From: Ruminococcus sp. UNK.MGS-30
GTDB taxonomy: Bacteria > Bacillota > Clostridia > Oscillospirales > Ruminococcaceae
Assembly: GCA_000980705.1 (NCBI GenBank)
Contig: LBCK01000001.1
Span: 868,001-932,000 of the forward strand
Direction of reading: 5' to 3'
Length of the DNA stretch: 64,000 nt
Position 1 is the first letter of the stretch. Each line of letters begins with the position of its first letter. The notes under the pieces were generated by a model that saw nothing but the letters and a program-made list of their open reading frames with translations, was not told where the DNA came from and ran no database searches. The position numbers were made by a program, and so were the translations under genes. Of this stretch, positions 18,156-27,390 are shown in pieces.

Positions 18156-19080
18156 TGTCTAATTCCTCCAAGTTATAATTAAGAATAACATGATAAAAGG
18201 TGTCGTTTTTTAGACCTTCCAAATTTTTATATGTAAGCTTATGCACATTTGTTTTACATTTTATCGAATCAAATTTGCTGCTTGAAAATGTCTTCTTTAA
18301 TTCATGTTGAAGCAGCGTTGGATAAGTGTTGCTGTAATATGGCATTTCATAAAGCTGACGTTCAAATTTTCCGGATTCAATAAGTAAAGCAGCAAATAAA
18401 TGAAAAATGAAATAATCATTTACTGTTTTGTTATGTAACCACCAATTTTCCATCGAATAATAGAGTGAAAGGAAAAAAGACTCCCCCGAATTCTTTGAAT
18501 ATAAAAACCAGTTACTTATCTGTGTTTCTGATAAATCAAGAAATGATGCTCTATAAAAGAACATATCTGAATTTAAAATCTCATTGTTTATTTTTCCTGT
18601 AAGCATAACTGTAGAATCAATCCACATCCCCCCTTTAAAAGCTAAGAGATTTATTCTGCACATATCCGAGAAATGTGCAGGCATTATACAGCCTTTTTCC
18701 CAAAGTTCCCATATTCTTTCTGGAAATTGGACATACTTTCGAAGATTTTCTTTGTTTAATTCTACTAGATTAAATCCAATTTCTTTTGAATACTTGCTTA
18801 TACTTTCATAGCATTTTTTTACAATTAATGGGGCTTGCTCTTTACCTTGAAACCATAGCCACCAGATTGTTTTAGAATATGAGTTGTCGATGTTTTCTTT
18901 TTCCTTAAACACAAGGTGCTTTTTTAATTTTTTTTTGCAATAGGACTGCCAATTAATAGTACGTAATTTTTTATTATTTGCAATTCTTTGAATTGGCAAA
19001 ATCATTTTTGCACCTCTTAGAATGACATTTTGTAGACCATATCTTTTAATCCAAGTTCTTACTTGATCTAGTTTATTCAC
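18136..19080 (-). CDS. Capsular polysaccharide glycosyltransferase (DXD type)
   Basis: A 314-residue protein. WWLWFQGKEQAPLIVKKCYE and the later DMCRINLLAFKGGMWIDSTV segment with an acidic D.T motif fit the capsular polysaccharide synthesis/Gly_transf_sug group, whose members use a DXD-type motif. The start is 2 bp from the gene upstream and its end overlaps licD, so all are one operon. Sugar specificity is unknown. Confidence 0.78.
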   Translation of the reverse strand: MNKLDQVRTWIKRYGLQNVILRGAKMILPIQRIANNKKLRTINWQSYCKKKLKKHLVFKEKENIDNSYSKTIWWLWFQGKEQAPLIVKKCYESISKYSKEIGFNLVELNKENLRKYVQFPERIWELWEKGCIMPAHFSDMCRINLLAFKGGMWIDSTVMLTGKINNEILNSDMFFYRASFLDLSETQISNWFLYSKNSGESFFLSLYYSMENWWLHNKTVNDYFIFHLFAALLIESGKFERQLYEMPYYSNTYPTLLQHELKKTFSSSKFDSIKCKTNVHKLTYKNLEGLKNDTFYHVILNYNLEELDSGKVKP

Positions 19081-19081
19081 A

Positions 19082-20242
19082 TTAATATTCCTTTTCTAAT
19101 CCACAAGTTTTTCCTACTATTTTAGCAACTCTTTCTGAAGCTTTTCCGTCTTCATAGCTTTCAAGAACTTTGTGATGTTGTTTCATAGCTTCAACAAATT
19201 CACTTTGAGAATAACTATCTATATTTTTTACAAGTTCTAGATTGCTTTTTGCAACAGGAAACCCCCAAGTATCAATTGGCATGCAAAATCCTCTATTTGA
19301 AGTGTACCATTCTGCATCAACTGCGAACAAAAAGCATGGACGATAAGTAAATGAAAAATCCCATATTGATGATGAATAATCCGTTATAAGGGCATCACTT
19401 ATGCAAAGAAGCTCTTGCATGTCATCGTAGTCGCTTACATCGATCATTCTATCTGAATTTGACTTGTCATTTGGATGTGCTCTAAATAAGATCACACATT
19501 TTTTCTTGAATTTTTTTTCAAAGGCCATCGATATTAGTGATGGATTTAATTTTTCAAGTTTATCTTTATTTGTGGACCATGTAGGTGCATAAAGTACTAC
19601 AAACGCATCTTCTGCAATTTTAAGTCTTGTCTTTATTTTCCTGATGCTTTTCAGATCAATTGAGAAGAGACAGTCATTCCTTGGCATTCCACATTTTTCA
19701 ATTTCCCTCTTGTATCCAAGTTGCTTTCTAACTACAGTATTTTCAAAAAAGCGACTACTTACAAGAAATAAATCTGTTTCATCTAATTGCATATTTCTGC
19801 GTTTATCATGAATGCTTTGGTGTTTTTTTTCACTACTACCTAGTTTCTTATAACACCCACCACCATGCCATGTTTGGATAAAGTACTGACCTTTACGTTT
19901 TGGAATCTCTGTTGCTTCAAGAAAATTTGATATATACACTTTAGCTGTCATGCGTTGGTAAATATGTTGAATACTTCTGTATTGGCAAAGTTCAATCCCA
20001 TCACTTTTAGTATAATTATAAAAGTGATCGGGATTTTTGACCGCCCATACAAGTCTTATTTTGTCGCCATAAATCTCATGTATTTTTTTGGAAATATATT
20101 TAGGGTTACAACCGTATACACTTCCTGAGAATGCCTCGAAAACCACTTTGGTTTCTTCTATTTTTTTTAGGCAAAAACATTTGTTTATAATTCTAAATGT
20201 TTTTATATATGCCATTTTCATTTTTTCTTTGATATCATTCAT
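19082..20242 (-). CDS. CDP-glycerol:glycerophosphotransferase family protein
   Basis: A 386-residue TagB/TagF-type protein. Clear family segments are YFIQTWHGGGCYKKLG, VVLYAPTWSTNKDK, VILFRAHPNDKS and ALITDYSSSIWDFSF. Enzymes of this family move glycerol- or ribitol-phosphate from the CDP donor to a growing chain at the membrane face. I chose the ATG at 20242, with GGAGCG upstream; the frame also has an ATG at 20308 without a good site. Together with the cytidylyltransferase it suggests polyol-phosphate in the polymer. Confidence 0.87.
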   Translation of the reverse strand: MNDIKEKMKMAYIKTFRIINKCFCLKKIEETKVVFEAFSGSVYGCNPKYISKKIHEIYGDKIRLVWAVKNPDHFYNYTKSDGIELCQYRSIQHIYQRMTAKVYISNFLEATEIPKRKGQYFIQTWHGGGCYKKLGSSEKKHQSIHDKRRNMQLDETDLFLVSSRFFENTVVRKQLGYKREIEKCGMPRNDCLFSIDLKSIRKIKTRLKIAEDAFVVLYAPTWSTNKDKLEKLNPSLISMAFEKKFKKKCVILFRAHPNDKSNSDRMIDVSDYDDMQELLCISDALITDYSSSIWDFSFTYRPCFLFAVDAEWYTSNRGFCMPIDTWGFPVAKSNLELVKNIDSYSQSEFVEAMKQHHKVLESYEDGKASERVAKIVGKTCGLEKEY

Positions 20243-20332
20243 TCTTTGCGCTCCATAAACTTTATATTTGCAAATAGAACTCACTTGTGGGAATGCAAGG
20301 CAGTGCATTTAGCATACTTTATGGAATTGTGA

Positions 20333-20340
20333 CCCCCCCC
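20333..20340. repeat. Homopolymer of eight C (eight G on the coding strand)
   Basis: The tract lies between the GT2 gene and the glycerophosphotransferase gene, about 90 bp upstream of the latter's start. Such tracts can slip during replication. None of the three reading frames through it joins the downstream gene, so an effect, if any, would be on transcription or RNA. Confidence 0.5.
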
Positions 20341-20349
20341 ATAAACCAC

Positions 20350-21315
20350 TTATTTGTTTTTACAATAGATGTTCCAAAACACATTATAAATAGGATAGCC
20401 CAATAAAAGTAATATTATTGCTACTCGATCTCTTTGTGGAACTTTTTTATCAAAAAGTATTGCTTTTGAGTTCTTCCTTATATACGCAATAACTTCTTTT
20501 TTTTCATTATTCCACCTAGTTGTTTTACACATCTGATTTAGTGTGCTAAATCTTGCATAAACTTGTCTTCTCAAAACGGCTTTTTTCAGATCCGGATACA
20601 GTTTTAGAACATCATCAGCCATTTTATCTGTCATCTCAAGCAAATCAAATTTTTTAGGATTAAAAGAACAATTAACTATCGAATCTCTTCTTATTATGTA
20701 ATTGTATTTTGATTCGTAACCGACAGCTACATTATTGCATTGCAACATCAATTTATAGGTTGTACCAATGTCTTCAAATAGTTTTCCTTTAGGATACTCA
20801 ACATCTGAAAACAAACTACGGTCATAAAGTTTTGCCCAAGCTGATGTATCTATAACATCATGATAGAGCATTCTTTCCAGACACTTTTTACTCGAAAGGA
20901 CCTCTTCACCGCTTTTTCCAAACTCTTTAACTTTGCCATTGCTATATAAGACTCTGTGTTGACATATTGACATTTTTGCATTATACTTATTGATTAGATT
21001 ATATAGATATTCTATATAATCCAAATCTATAAAATCGTCTGAGTCGATACACGTTATATAATTACCTGATGCTCGTTTTATACCATAATTTCTGGCGTCT
21101 GAAAGTCCACCATTTTCTTTATGAAAAACAACTATTCTATCATCTTTTTCCTTATATTCATCACACTTTAATGCAGAATCGTCTGTTGAACCGTCATCAA
21201 CCATTATAATTTCAATATTCTTATATGTTTGATTGATAACGGATTTCATACATCGGTCAAGATAATCAGAAACATTATAAATTGGTAAAATAACAGAGAT
21301 AAGATTTTCTTTCAT
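20350..21315 (-). CDS. Family 2 glycosyltransferase
   Basis: A 321-residue GT-A enzyme. It opens LISVILPIYNVSDYLDRCM and contains MVDDGSTDDS, the nucleotide-sugar site, and CIDSDDFID, the DXD-like metal site. The ATG at 21315 overlaps the TGA of the gene upstream (TGATG) and has GAGGGAAG before it; an in-frame TTG at 21318 is less likely. The C-terminus is hydrophobic (VAIILLLLGYPIYNVFW), suggesting membrane contact. It transfers one sugar of the repeat unit; which one is unknown. Confidence 0.9.
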   Translation of the reverse strand: MKENLISVILPIYNVSDYLDRCMKSVINQTYKNIEIIMVDDGSTDDSALKCDEYKEKDDRIVVFHKENGGLSDARNYGIKRASGNYITCIDSDDFIDLDYIEYLYNLINKYNAKMSICQHRVLYSNGKVKEFGKSGEEVLSSKKCLERMLYHDVIDTSAWAKLYDRSLFSDVEYPKGKLFEDIGTTYKLMLQCNNVAVGYESKYNYIIRRDSIVNCSFNPKKFDLLEMTDKMADDVLKLYPDLKKAVLRRQVYARFSTLNQMCKTTRWNNEKKEVIAYIRKNSKAILFDKKVPQRDRVAIILLLLGYPIYNVFWNIYCKNK

Positions 21316-22142
21316 CAAAAGCTTCCCTCATACTTCTTATGCCCAAACTTCGCACCTATAAACGACTTGATTTTCCGATTCCAGTCGATTTTTTCAGTGT
21401 AAATGCAGGGTATTTCATTGATATCTTTTTGGCTTATTGTACCTGATTTTACTTGATAGTCGAGCCAGACATTAAATATTATCTCGCTAACTCTTCCGTA
21501 AAAGCGACCTTGAAAAAATGATAATTCTTTAGAAGATTCTCCAATTCTTTTTTCTAGCTCAAAAAGAATATTGAAGAGCCATTCGCAGTAGTTCTGGAAC
21601 AGATCTTTTCTCATGATCATCATATTAAACATATACCCATAGGTCTGCTTGTATACCTTGTTGCAGGAATCTGTGTAATCAGGGTACTTTTCGGCAATAA
21701 TCTCTTTTGTCACATCAAGATGCTCTGCATAATGTGTATGTGCATAATGAGAATAGAGCGTTTCAATATAATACTTTCGCTTCTTAGGAACAAACACTTT
21801 ATATTTGCTCAGAAGCGGTGCAAGTTCATCGTATGTGAGAATATTATCAAAGGGATCTTTAGACTTCTTGTTCAGAGAAAAATGGCGTCTGTAATGTGCC
21901 AAACCAATATAGTCTGAGTCAACATTTTTCCACGCCCAGTAAAGACCTGTTAATTCGCAAAACGAAGGGTTCTTAAGGGAAATATTATCTCCGGTATTGT
22001 CTTTAACATATCCTAAGTCCAAATCTTTTCCATCAGAATCCTTTTTCCCTTCTGCTCCAACATGAACAGGCAAGTACATTTTATCTGCTGGCATTTGATA
22101 CTTCTTATGCGTAGCTATTATGATTGTAGCCTTATTCTCCAA
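21315..22142 (-). CDS. DUF4422 glycosyltransferase-like protein
   Basis: A 275-residue protein with the DUF4422 pattern: TIIIATHKKYQMP at the start, CELTGLYWAWKN, DYIGLAHYRRHF and YGYMFNMMIMRKDLF. The family is found in capsule loci and is thought to be glycosyltransferases. The start codon is TTG at 22142, with GAGGAG 8 nt upstream; no ATG is better placed. It is the first gene of the long polysaccharide operon, about 220 nt downstream of a perfect consensus promoter. Confidence 0.85.
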   Translation of the reverse strand: MENKATIIIATHKKYQMPADKMYLPVHVGAEGKKDSDGKDLDLGYVKDNTGDNISLKNPSFCELTGLYWAWKNVDSDYIGLAHYRRHFSLNKKSKDPFDNILTYDELAPLLSKYKVFVPKKRKYYIETLYSHYAHTHYAEHLDVTKEIIAEKYPDYTDSCNKVYKQTYGYMFNMMIMRKDLFQNYCEWLFNILFELEKRIGESSKELSFFQGRFYGRVSEIIFNVWLDYQVKSGTISQKDINEIPCIYTEKIDWNRKIKSFIGAKFGHKKYEGSF

Positions 22143-22366
22143 AATTATACTCCTCTTTTTCTATTTTACCCATCTACAAAAAATCTGAAAACATTACAAA
22201 GACATTTGTGTGCCAAATCCTAAATACAAAACGCCTCTAGATTCCAAACTCCAATTGTAGCCTATCATTGTGCAAAGCACCATAAAACACGGCAGAATAC
22301 TACGTTTTTTCAAACCAAAAAGCTTTTTCCAACGCCTCTTACATCTGCCTACACCTATATAAAACA

Positions 22367-22395
22367 ATTATACCACACGCCCCCACAAGTGTCAA
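22367..22395 (-). promoter_or_regulatory. Consensus promoter of the polysaccharide operon
   Basis: On the minus strand TTGACA (22390-22395) and TATAAT (22367-22372) are 17 bp apart, with TGTGG before the -10. The next terminator I can see downstream is after glf, so it probably drives about 12 kb from 22142 to 10314. Confidence 0.9.
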
Positions 22396-22547
22396 GCAAA
22401 TCCCTCGACAAATACGCTCACAAACCGAAAAAATAACACCGAAAAATTAATTTTTTCTGTTCATATTGTCAATTTCCCGCCGGAACATCTGCCAATTTCG
22501 CAGGAATTCACGCTGGGGAACGAAAAAGCAGCATTTTCTGCACCATC

Positions 22548-22580
22548 AAAAAAGCCCGATGGATCACCTTCCATCGGGTA
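22548..22580 (-). terminator. Terminator after the P4-type helicase gene
   Basis: On the minus strand cccgatgg and ccatcggg form the stem and TTTTTT follows. Confidence 0.85.
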
Positions 22581-22626
22581 AAAAATCATTTTAAATTCGG
22601 GTGATTTGTGCTTTCGGAGCGGAAAC

Positions 22627-24177
22627 TCAGTCTTCCGCCTGCTCTTCTGTCACCAGTGCTTTTCGCTTGATGCCAAGGTAGCAGCGCTTGGGGTTGGCAT
22701 CGCTGCTTTTACGCTTGCGGCCGGACTTCAGTTGCAGCTCCGCTCTGACAGCCTTTGCAAAGGCATCGTAGTTCGGGAAGCAGTACGCATAGCTCTCATC
22801 CAGGGCATATTCCTTGTAATCGGCGTACATATCTTCGGTGAAAATGTAGTCATCGTCGTTCTCGGTGCGTACATAACAAGCCGTAAAGAAGAAGTCCAGA
22901 GACTTGCTGGTGCTGCGGCTGACTGCCGTGGGCGGTACGTAGCTGTCATAGCTTTCGCCTTCTTCGGAGTCGCTGAATTCGTAGTGGTTGTCCTTGAGCG
23001 CCTTGTACGCCAGAATCAGCTTTCTCACAATGGCTGCCTTCTCACGCTCCAGCTTGTCCATCAGTACCTCAAAGGGCTCTGCATTGTCGGTCAGTCTGTA
23101 CTTGAACGGGATCACAAGCTTACGCATATCAAATGCCGCATCCGGCATCTTCGTGGTAATGTCGTAGTTGGAGGCGTTGATGATGTGTGCACGGCTTTGG
23201 AACGGGACACTGCCGTTTTCGCCCTTGAATTCCGCTGAAAGCATATCAGCGCCGGAGATGCCCTTGAGAAAGGCAGTCGCCTTGGTATTCAGCGGTGCGG
23301 AGTCCATGTCCATGCAGCAGCAGAGGGATTTTCCATAGACCATGCTGGGCGCAAACTGGCGACCCAGGTCGTTTGGCTGCATGGTAACGGTTGCTGAGTT
23401 GTTGAACAGACGCATCAGAAAGCTCAGCAGAAGGGTCTTGCCGGAGTTGGTCACACCCAAAAAGCAGAACAGCTTCTTGACCATATCGTTGGTCAGGCAA
23501 ACGCCCAGGACTTCGTTGATTCGCTTGTTCAGCGGCATTTCGTGATTGGTGTAGGTGTTGATGACCTTTTCATATTCCGGGCAGGCTTTGTTTTCCGCAA
23601 GCCAGTCCGCATGGATCATGCTGGTAAAGAATTTCTGCGGTGTAAAGTCTTCCAGCTCTAAGGTGTCCAGATTCAGGACGCCGTTTTCAAAGACAACATA
23701 CTTGCTGATATCCGGCGGATAATCCACTTTGACAGCGTTTTGCTGCACATGGCTCAGCAATCGCTTTACGGTCTTGTCGTGTACGGAAAAACGTTTCCAA
23801 AGGTAAGCAGCTGCCTCACACAGTTCACGGAGAATACACTGCAGTTCTTGTTTAGACGGACACGGTTCAAAGTATTTTCCGTTGAAGAAATAGAGCCATC
23901 TGTCATGGTAGACGATGAGATGGAGCTTTTGTGTCAGTATCAATGAGAGGAGATTGATGATATATTCTTCGACCTCCTTTTCGTCACCCTCCTGTTCCTC
24001 TATTATCTTTTCCAAATCTCTTGCACATTTGTAAAAAATACATAATGTATCTATGCTGACGCTGTTGTTGCTGTCGTAGGCGTTGCGCTTCCATTCGGAA
24101 GGTGGGATCGCCTCATAGGGAATGCTCATTCTGTCCAGTTCTTCCATCTTCTTGTGGGTGTTGACTGTTTCGTTCAT
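22627..24177 (-). CDS. P4-family phage/plasmid helicase
   Basis: A 516-residue protein of the SF3-type helicase group found C-terminal in P4-like primases. The Walker A GVTNSGKTLLL is near residue 244 and the acidic Walker B CCMDMDSAP near 289; the D5_N-like region LWKRFSVHDKTVKRLL and VFENGVLNLDTLELEDFTPQ precede them. No primase active site is seen at the N-terminus. These enzymes load at and unwind the replication origin of plasmids, satellites and integrative elements. A promoter box identical in layout to that of the ATPase gene upstream lies at 24247-24302. The gene is the best sign that this module replicates on its own. Confidence 0.85.
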   Translation of the reverse strand: MNETVNTHKKMEELDRMSIPYEAIPPSEWKRNAYDSNNSVSIDTLCIFYKCARDLEKIIEEQEGDEKEVEEYIINLLSLILTQKLHLIVYHDRWLYFFNGKYFEPCPSKQELQCILRELCEAAAYLWKRFSVHDKTVKRLLSHVQQNAVKVDYPPDISKYVVFENGVLNLDTLELEDFTPQKFFTSMIHADWLAENKACPEYEKVINTYTNHEMPLNKRINEVLGVCLTNDMVKKLFCFLGVTNSGKTLLLSFLMRLFNNSATVTMQPNDLGRQFAPSMVYGKSLCCCMDMDSAPLNTKATAFLKGISGADMLSAEFKGENGSVPFQSRAHIINASNYDITTKMPDAAFDMRKLVIPFKYRLTDNAEPFEVLMDKLEREKAAIVRKLILAYKALKDNHYEFSDSEEGESYDSYVPPTAVSRSTSKSLDFFFTACYVRTENDDDYIFTEDMYADYKEYALDESYAYCFPNYDAFAKAVRAELQLKSGRKRKSSDANPKRCYLGIKRKALVTEEQAED

Positions 24178-24246
24178 ACTGATCAGATCCTTTCATTTTT
24201 TCAGAAGCGGCAAGCGATATGCTGCCGTCGCCTCTGTACAATCGGT

Positions 24247-24302
24247 ATTATAGCACACTTTTGCAATGCCGTCTTACAAAACGCTCTTAATTTTTTGCAG
24301 GG
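24247..24302 (-). promoter_or_regulatory. Promoter box A: TATAAT plus a conserved 27-bp upstream element
   Basis: On the minus strand TGTGCTATAAT (the -10 at 24247-24252) is preceded, 23 bp upstream, by a 27-bp element (24276-24302) containing taagagcgttttgt. The same element with the same distance occurs at 27435-27489. It overlaps the 3' end of the ATPase gene. No good -35 is seen at 17 bp, which suggests activator dependence. Confidence 0.6.
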
Positions 24303-27300
24303 GGAAAATTGCAGCGTTTTTCGTCAAAGCAAGGCACATCAATAAAGGGACGTTTGTGCAATTTCGGTTTGGCTTTCTTGAAATTGCGGTATGTTGTGCC
24401 GTGGAGAATGCCGGGGATCGCTTTCTGTCTGTTCTGGTTGTAGAACGTTCCCTTGATATAGCATTCGCCCGTTTCCAGCAGGGTCAGCGCCTGGGGATCG
24501 ATATTGAGCAGCTTTGCCGCAGAGGCGGCGGTTCTGTCGTCCAGCGGGAAAAAGGCATGGATCGCTGCATTGTCCATGATCTCCCGGACCTGGGCGGACT
24601 TGGGCAGAAACTGGGTGGCAAAATTCAGACTCATGCGGTTCTTGCGGCTCTCCGTCAGAATCTTGGCGATGGGGCCTTTGGTGCTGAGGTTTTGCGTTCT
24701 GATCTCGTCGATGAATACGCTGAGCTGCTTCTCGCCGTGTGCCTGCTGATAGTAATACAGAGACATCAGCAGCATATCGATCAGACCAGAACCGCCATTA
24801 GAGCGTACCGCCTTGGTGGAAATGATAATAATATCCTTGCTCTCTTCGATCAGCTCGCCCCAGTCTCTGTCGTTTGCCTTGAAGTTCACAAAAAAGGAGA
24901 GCGTATCCGCCAGCTGATCTGCCAGATCATACGGGATCTGTTCACTTGTCAGCACCTCATACAGAGATGTCATATCCACATTGCCTTTCTGGATCATATC
25001 GCTGATGGCAGCATGCACAGCAGCCTGCTGCTTGCTGCCCATATTGGGGTTGTGAGATTCCACAATGGACTCGATTTTTCGGATGGTATCTTCCCCATTG
25101 CCGGAGTCGCCCAGTTTGAGCAGGTCAACGGGGATTCCGTCCTCTTCGATGCGGTGGAAGGTGATATGCTCGGCGATATACGCCTGAACCTTCTTCTCTG
25201 CCGTTTCACCGCAGCCTACAGACAGCTTTTCCAGTATCTCCTCTTCTGTAAAGGATTCACTGGTATCAAAGACAATAACGGGACGGTGCAGCTTTTGCAG
25301 GCTCACCATTCGTTCGGTGAGACAGTGTGTTTTGCCGGAACCGCTTTTTCCCAGTGCAAAGAAGTGCATATTATCCTTGCGTTTTTCGTCAAAGACCTGG
25401 TAGGAAACACCGCCGATGCGGTTTTCCGTGAGGGGAATAAAATGCTCCGGTGCAGGTGCTGTGCTGTACCATTCTGCATAGCGGCTTTCCTCGATCATGA
25501 GTTCCACGTCGGAATCCAGAATCCGGTCGCTTTTCAGGGCGATCAGAGCAGGCCGCAGGCTTCTGTGGTGGGAATACACCACCAGCGGATAACGGTTTTT
25601 CTTGGTGGCATGGAGATATTCGCACGCTTTCAGGCATTTCAGAATGCGGCAGGTGTTGTCGGCAGTTCTCATAGACGGAATCAGCACATTCTCTATCGCA
25701 GACTCTTCCAGGATCAGCAGCTTGTCCTTGACGATCAGCTGGTTTGTGCCTTCCTGGAAGTCCATTTCCTTGCTGTGCTGGAGGATCTTGAGCTTGCCGC
25801 TGCGAATGGCATCATTGAGCGCAGCAATAAAATGCTCTGACACCGCATCTTCTGAAGTGCCGGAAACTGTCTGAGAATCGTACAAAATGGAGTAGATCAA
25901 TGGGGCGATAGGCTGACTGTCGAAATCGAGAATGCAGTCTATCACGCAAAAGTAAACGGTATCCAGTAATGCACCAGCCGTAATGATTTCTTTGCTTTTG
26001 CCTTGGAAATAGGGACTGTATTGCTCGAATTCAGAGTTGAAGATATCGATAAAGTTTTGTTTGAACCTATCTCGAAACAGTTCGTAGTTTTTACAGATGT
26101 AAGATGCTATGGTGTTTATGAGATAATTCAAATCATCACACATCTCCGCCTCTTCTTCCTTTGTCATAGCAGGGGCAAAATTTTCCGGCAGCGTCAGACA
26201 GATCTTTTTCTCCGGAGGGAGCAGGTATTGTGCATGGGTGGAGAAAATCGCAAGATTATGGGGCTGACAATCCATGCTGTCATTTTCCGTTAGGATGTGC
26301 TGCAACATTTCTGTTCTTTTTTTGTCATCGTCGATAATGCTGCGGTCGCTCAGGATAACGGTTTCATCCTTTGCGTGGAGCAGTTCCGTTTTCACAGCAC
26401 TCTTGTTGGAACAGAGGGTCAGCGGCTTTGTGTCTCTGTTGAAAATCTGCATGAGGAGCGTCGCAAACCGTTCCGATGCGGCATCAGGTGCAGATATGGT
26501 CAGAATACGTTCCGTGCTGTATTTCTCTTCCCGGAAAAAAGAACTCAGCAGACCGCAGAGGGAAAAAACGAAGAGCATCATCTTTTTGTCCGTGTCAAGG
26601 TACTTTTCGCAGATTCCCTTTATACCGAGAGGGCGGTCTTTTGTACTGGGAAGAACTTTTTTGGTGAAATAGGGGGAGCAGTGTTTCAGCAGATTCATCC
26701 CAAACTGATTTCTGTTGCAGCAAAATTGAACAAGCGTACTTCCTTCTTTGCTTTTCACAAAAGAAAAGCCAGGATATTCTGAAATGTACAGAATACGTTT
26801 CTGAGCAAAATTGTTGATGCAGTGCGCAACATAATCGTTTGCCATAGCTTTGCTTTTGCACACCCATTGAAAAGATTCAAACAGAGGCAACAGATTCTTG
26901 CTTGCCAATTTGTCACGAGGAACGACCGCAGAATGGATGTTGTCGTCCATACTGGAATATAAGACATACAAAAGTTCTTTTCGGTATCCGTCTTTGTCGA
27001 TATAGCAATGGTGAACACTGCGAATTCTTAACTTGCCGACTAGGGTTTGGTTTCCATGATCTATGCAAACTCCATAACCATCTATTTGACGTTCGCAAAA
27101 CATCCGGGGCATTGTTTGTCGAACTTGTTTGAGTCGATCAATTTCTGCAAGCTGACATCGATTTTGATTCACGAAAAATTGGAGCGTATCCTGAAGGCTG
27201 ACTTGTGTCTGATACATTTGATACTGTAGCTGATCCAGATATGGCGTGACGTTTTGCTGAAAATATTGCGTTAATGCAGGTGAGAGAGGGATGTTTGCGT

Positions 27301-27355
27301 TTGCAAGCGCCTGATTGACATCCGGAGTTATTTGCATATTTGGACTTCCGTTCAT
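24287..27355 (-). CDS. Large HerA/TraG-like ATPase with an N-terminal helicase-like half
   Basis: A 1022-residue protein with two parts. Residues about 100-530 resemble a degenerate DUF927-type helicase module (LFVFSLCGLLSSFFREEKYS, then SDRSIIDDDKKR) but I see no intact Walker A there. The C-terminal half has Walker A ALGKSGSGKTHCLTE near residue 668, Walker B LSVFIDEIR near 878, and an arginine-containing ESRKNRMSLNFATQFLP, which matches the VirB4/TraG/HerA class of DNA or protein translocases. It lacks obvious membrane segments. The ATG has AGGAGG upstream. With the P4-type helicase and the inverted-repeat region upstream, a role in element replication or transfer is inferred. Confidence 0.7.
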   Translation of the reverse strand: MNGSPNMQITPDVNQALANANIPLSPALTQYFQQNVTPYLDQLQYQMYQTQVSLQDTLQFFVNQNRCQLAEIDRLKQVRQTMPRMFCERQIDGYGVCIDHGNQTLVGKLRIRSVHHCYIDKDGYRKELLYVLYSSMDDNIHSAVVPRDKLASKNLLPLFESFQWVCKSKAMANDYVAHCINNFAQKRILYISEYPGFSFVKSKEGSTLVQFCCNRNQFGMNLLKHCSPYFTKKVLPSTKDRPLGIKGICEKYLDTDKKMMLFVFSLCGLLSSFFREEKYSTERILTISAPDAASERFATLLMQIFNRDTKPLTLCSNKSAVKTELLHAKDETVILSDRSIIDDDKKRTEMLQHILTENDSMDCQPHNLAIFSTHAQYLLPPEKKICLTLPENFAPAMTKEEEAEMCDDLNYLINTIASYICKNYELFRDRFKQNFIDIFNSEFEQYSPYFQGKSKEIITAGALLDTVYFCVIDCILDFDSQPIAPLIYSILYDSQTVSGTSEDAVSEHFIAALNDAIRSGKLKILQHSKEMDFQEGTNQLIVKDKLLILEESAIENVLIPSMRTADNTCRILKCLKACEYLHATKKNRYPLVVYSHHRSLRPALIALKSDRILDSDVELMIEESRYAEWYSTAPAPEHFIPLTENRIGGVSYQVFDEKRKDNMHFFALGKSGSGKTHCLTERMVSLQKLHRPVIVFDTSESFTEEEILEKLSVGCGETAEKKVQAYIAEHITFHRIEEDGIPVDLLKLGDSGNGEDTIRKIESIVESHNPNMGSKQQAAVHAAISDMIQKGNVDMTSLYEVLTSEQIPYDLADQLADTLSFFVNFKANDRDWGELIEESKDIIIISTKAVRSNGGSGLIDMLLMSLYYYQQAHGEKQLSVFIDEIRTQNLSTKGPIAKILTESRKNRMSLNFATQFLPKSAQVREIMDNAAIHAFFPLDDRTAASAAKLLNIDPQALTLLETGECYIKGTFYNQNRQKAIPGILHGTTYRNFKKAKPKLHKRPFIDVPCFDEKRCNFPPAKN

Positions 27356-27390
27356 ATAGGGGACCTCCTAAAAACTTTATTGAAATACAT

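Larger units (their letters stand above)
22143..22626. other. Intergenic leader and boundary between polysaccharide operon and element module
   Basis: This 484-bp gap holds the polysaccharide promoter at 22367-22395 with a leader of about 220 nt, and the terminator of the helicase gene at 22548-22580. I see no gene in it. Confidence 0.6.

Noticed and set aside
20238..20350. Phase-variable fusion of an upstream frame to the glycerophosphotransferase through the G8 tract
   Set aside because: I checked lengths of 8, 9 and 10 G after the ATG; all reach stop codons before the gene, and an in-frame TAA precedes the ATG at 20308.
24266..25840. 524-codon plus-strand frame opposite the ATPase gene
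   Set aside because: Antisense to the intact Walker A and B motifs; no family signal and no start signals.
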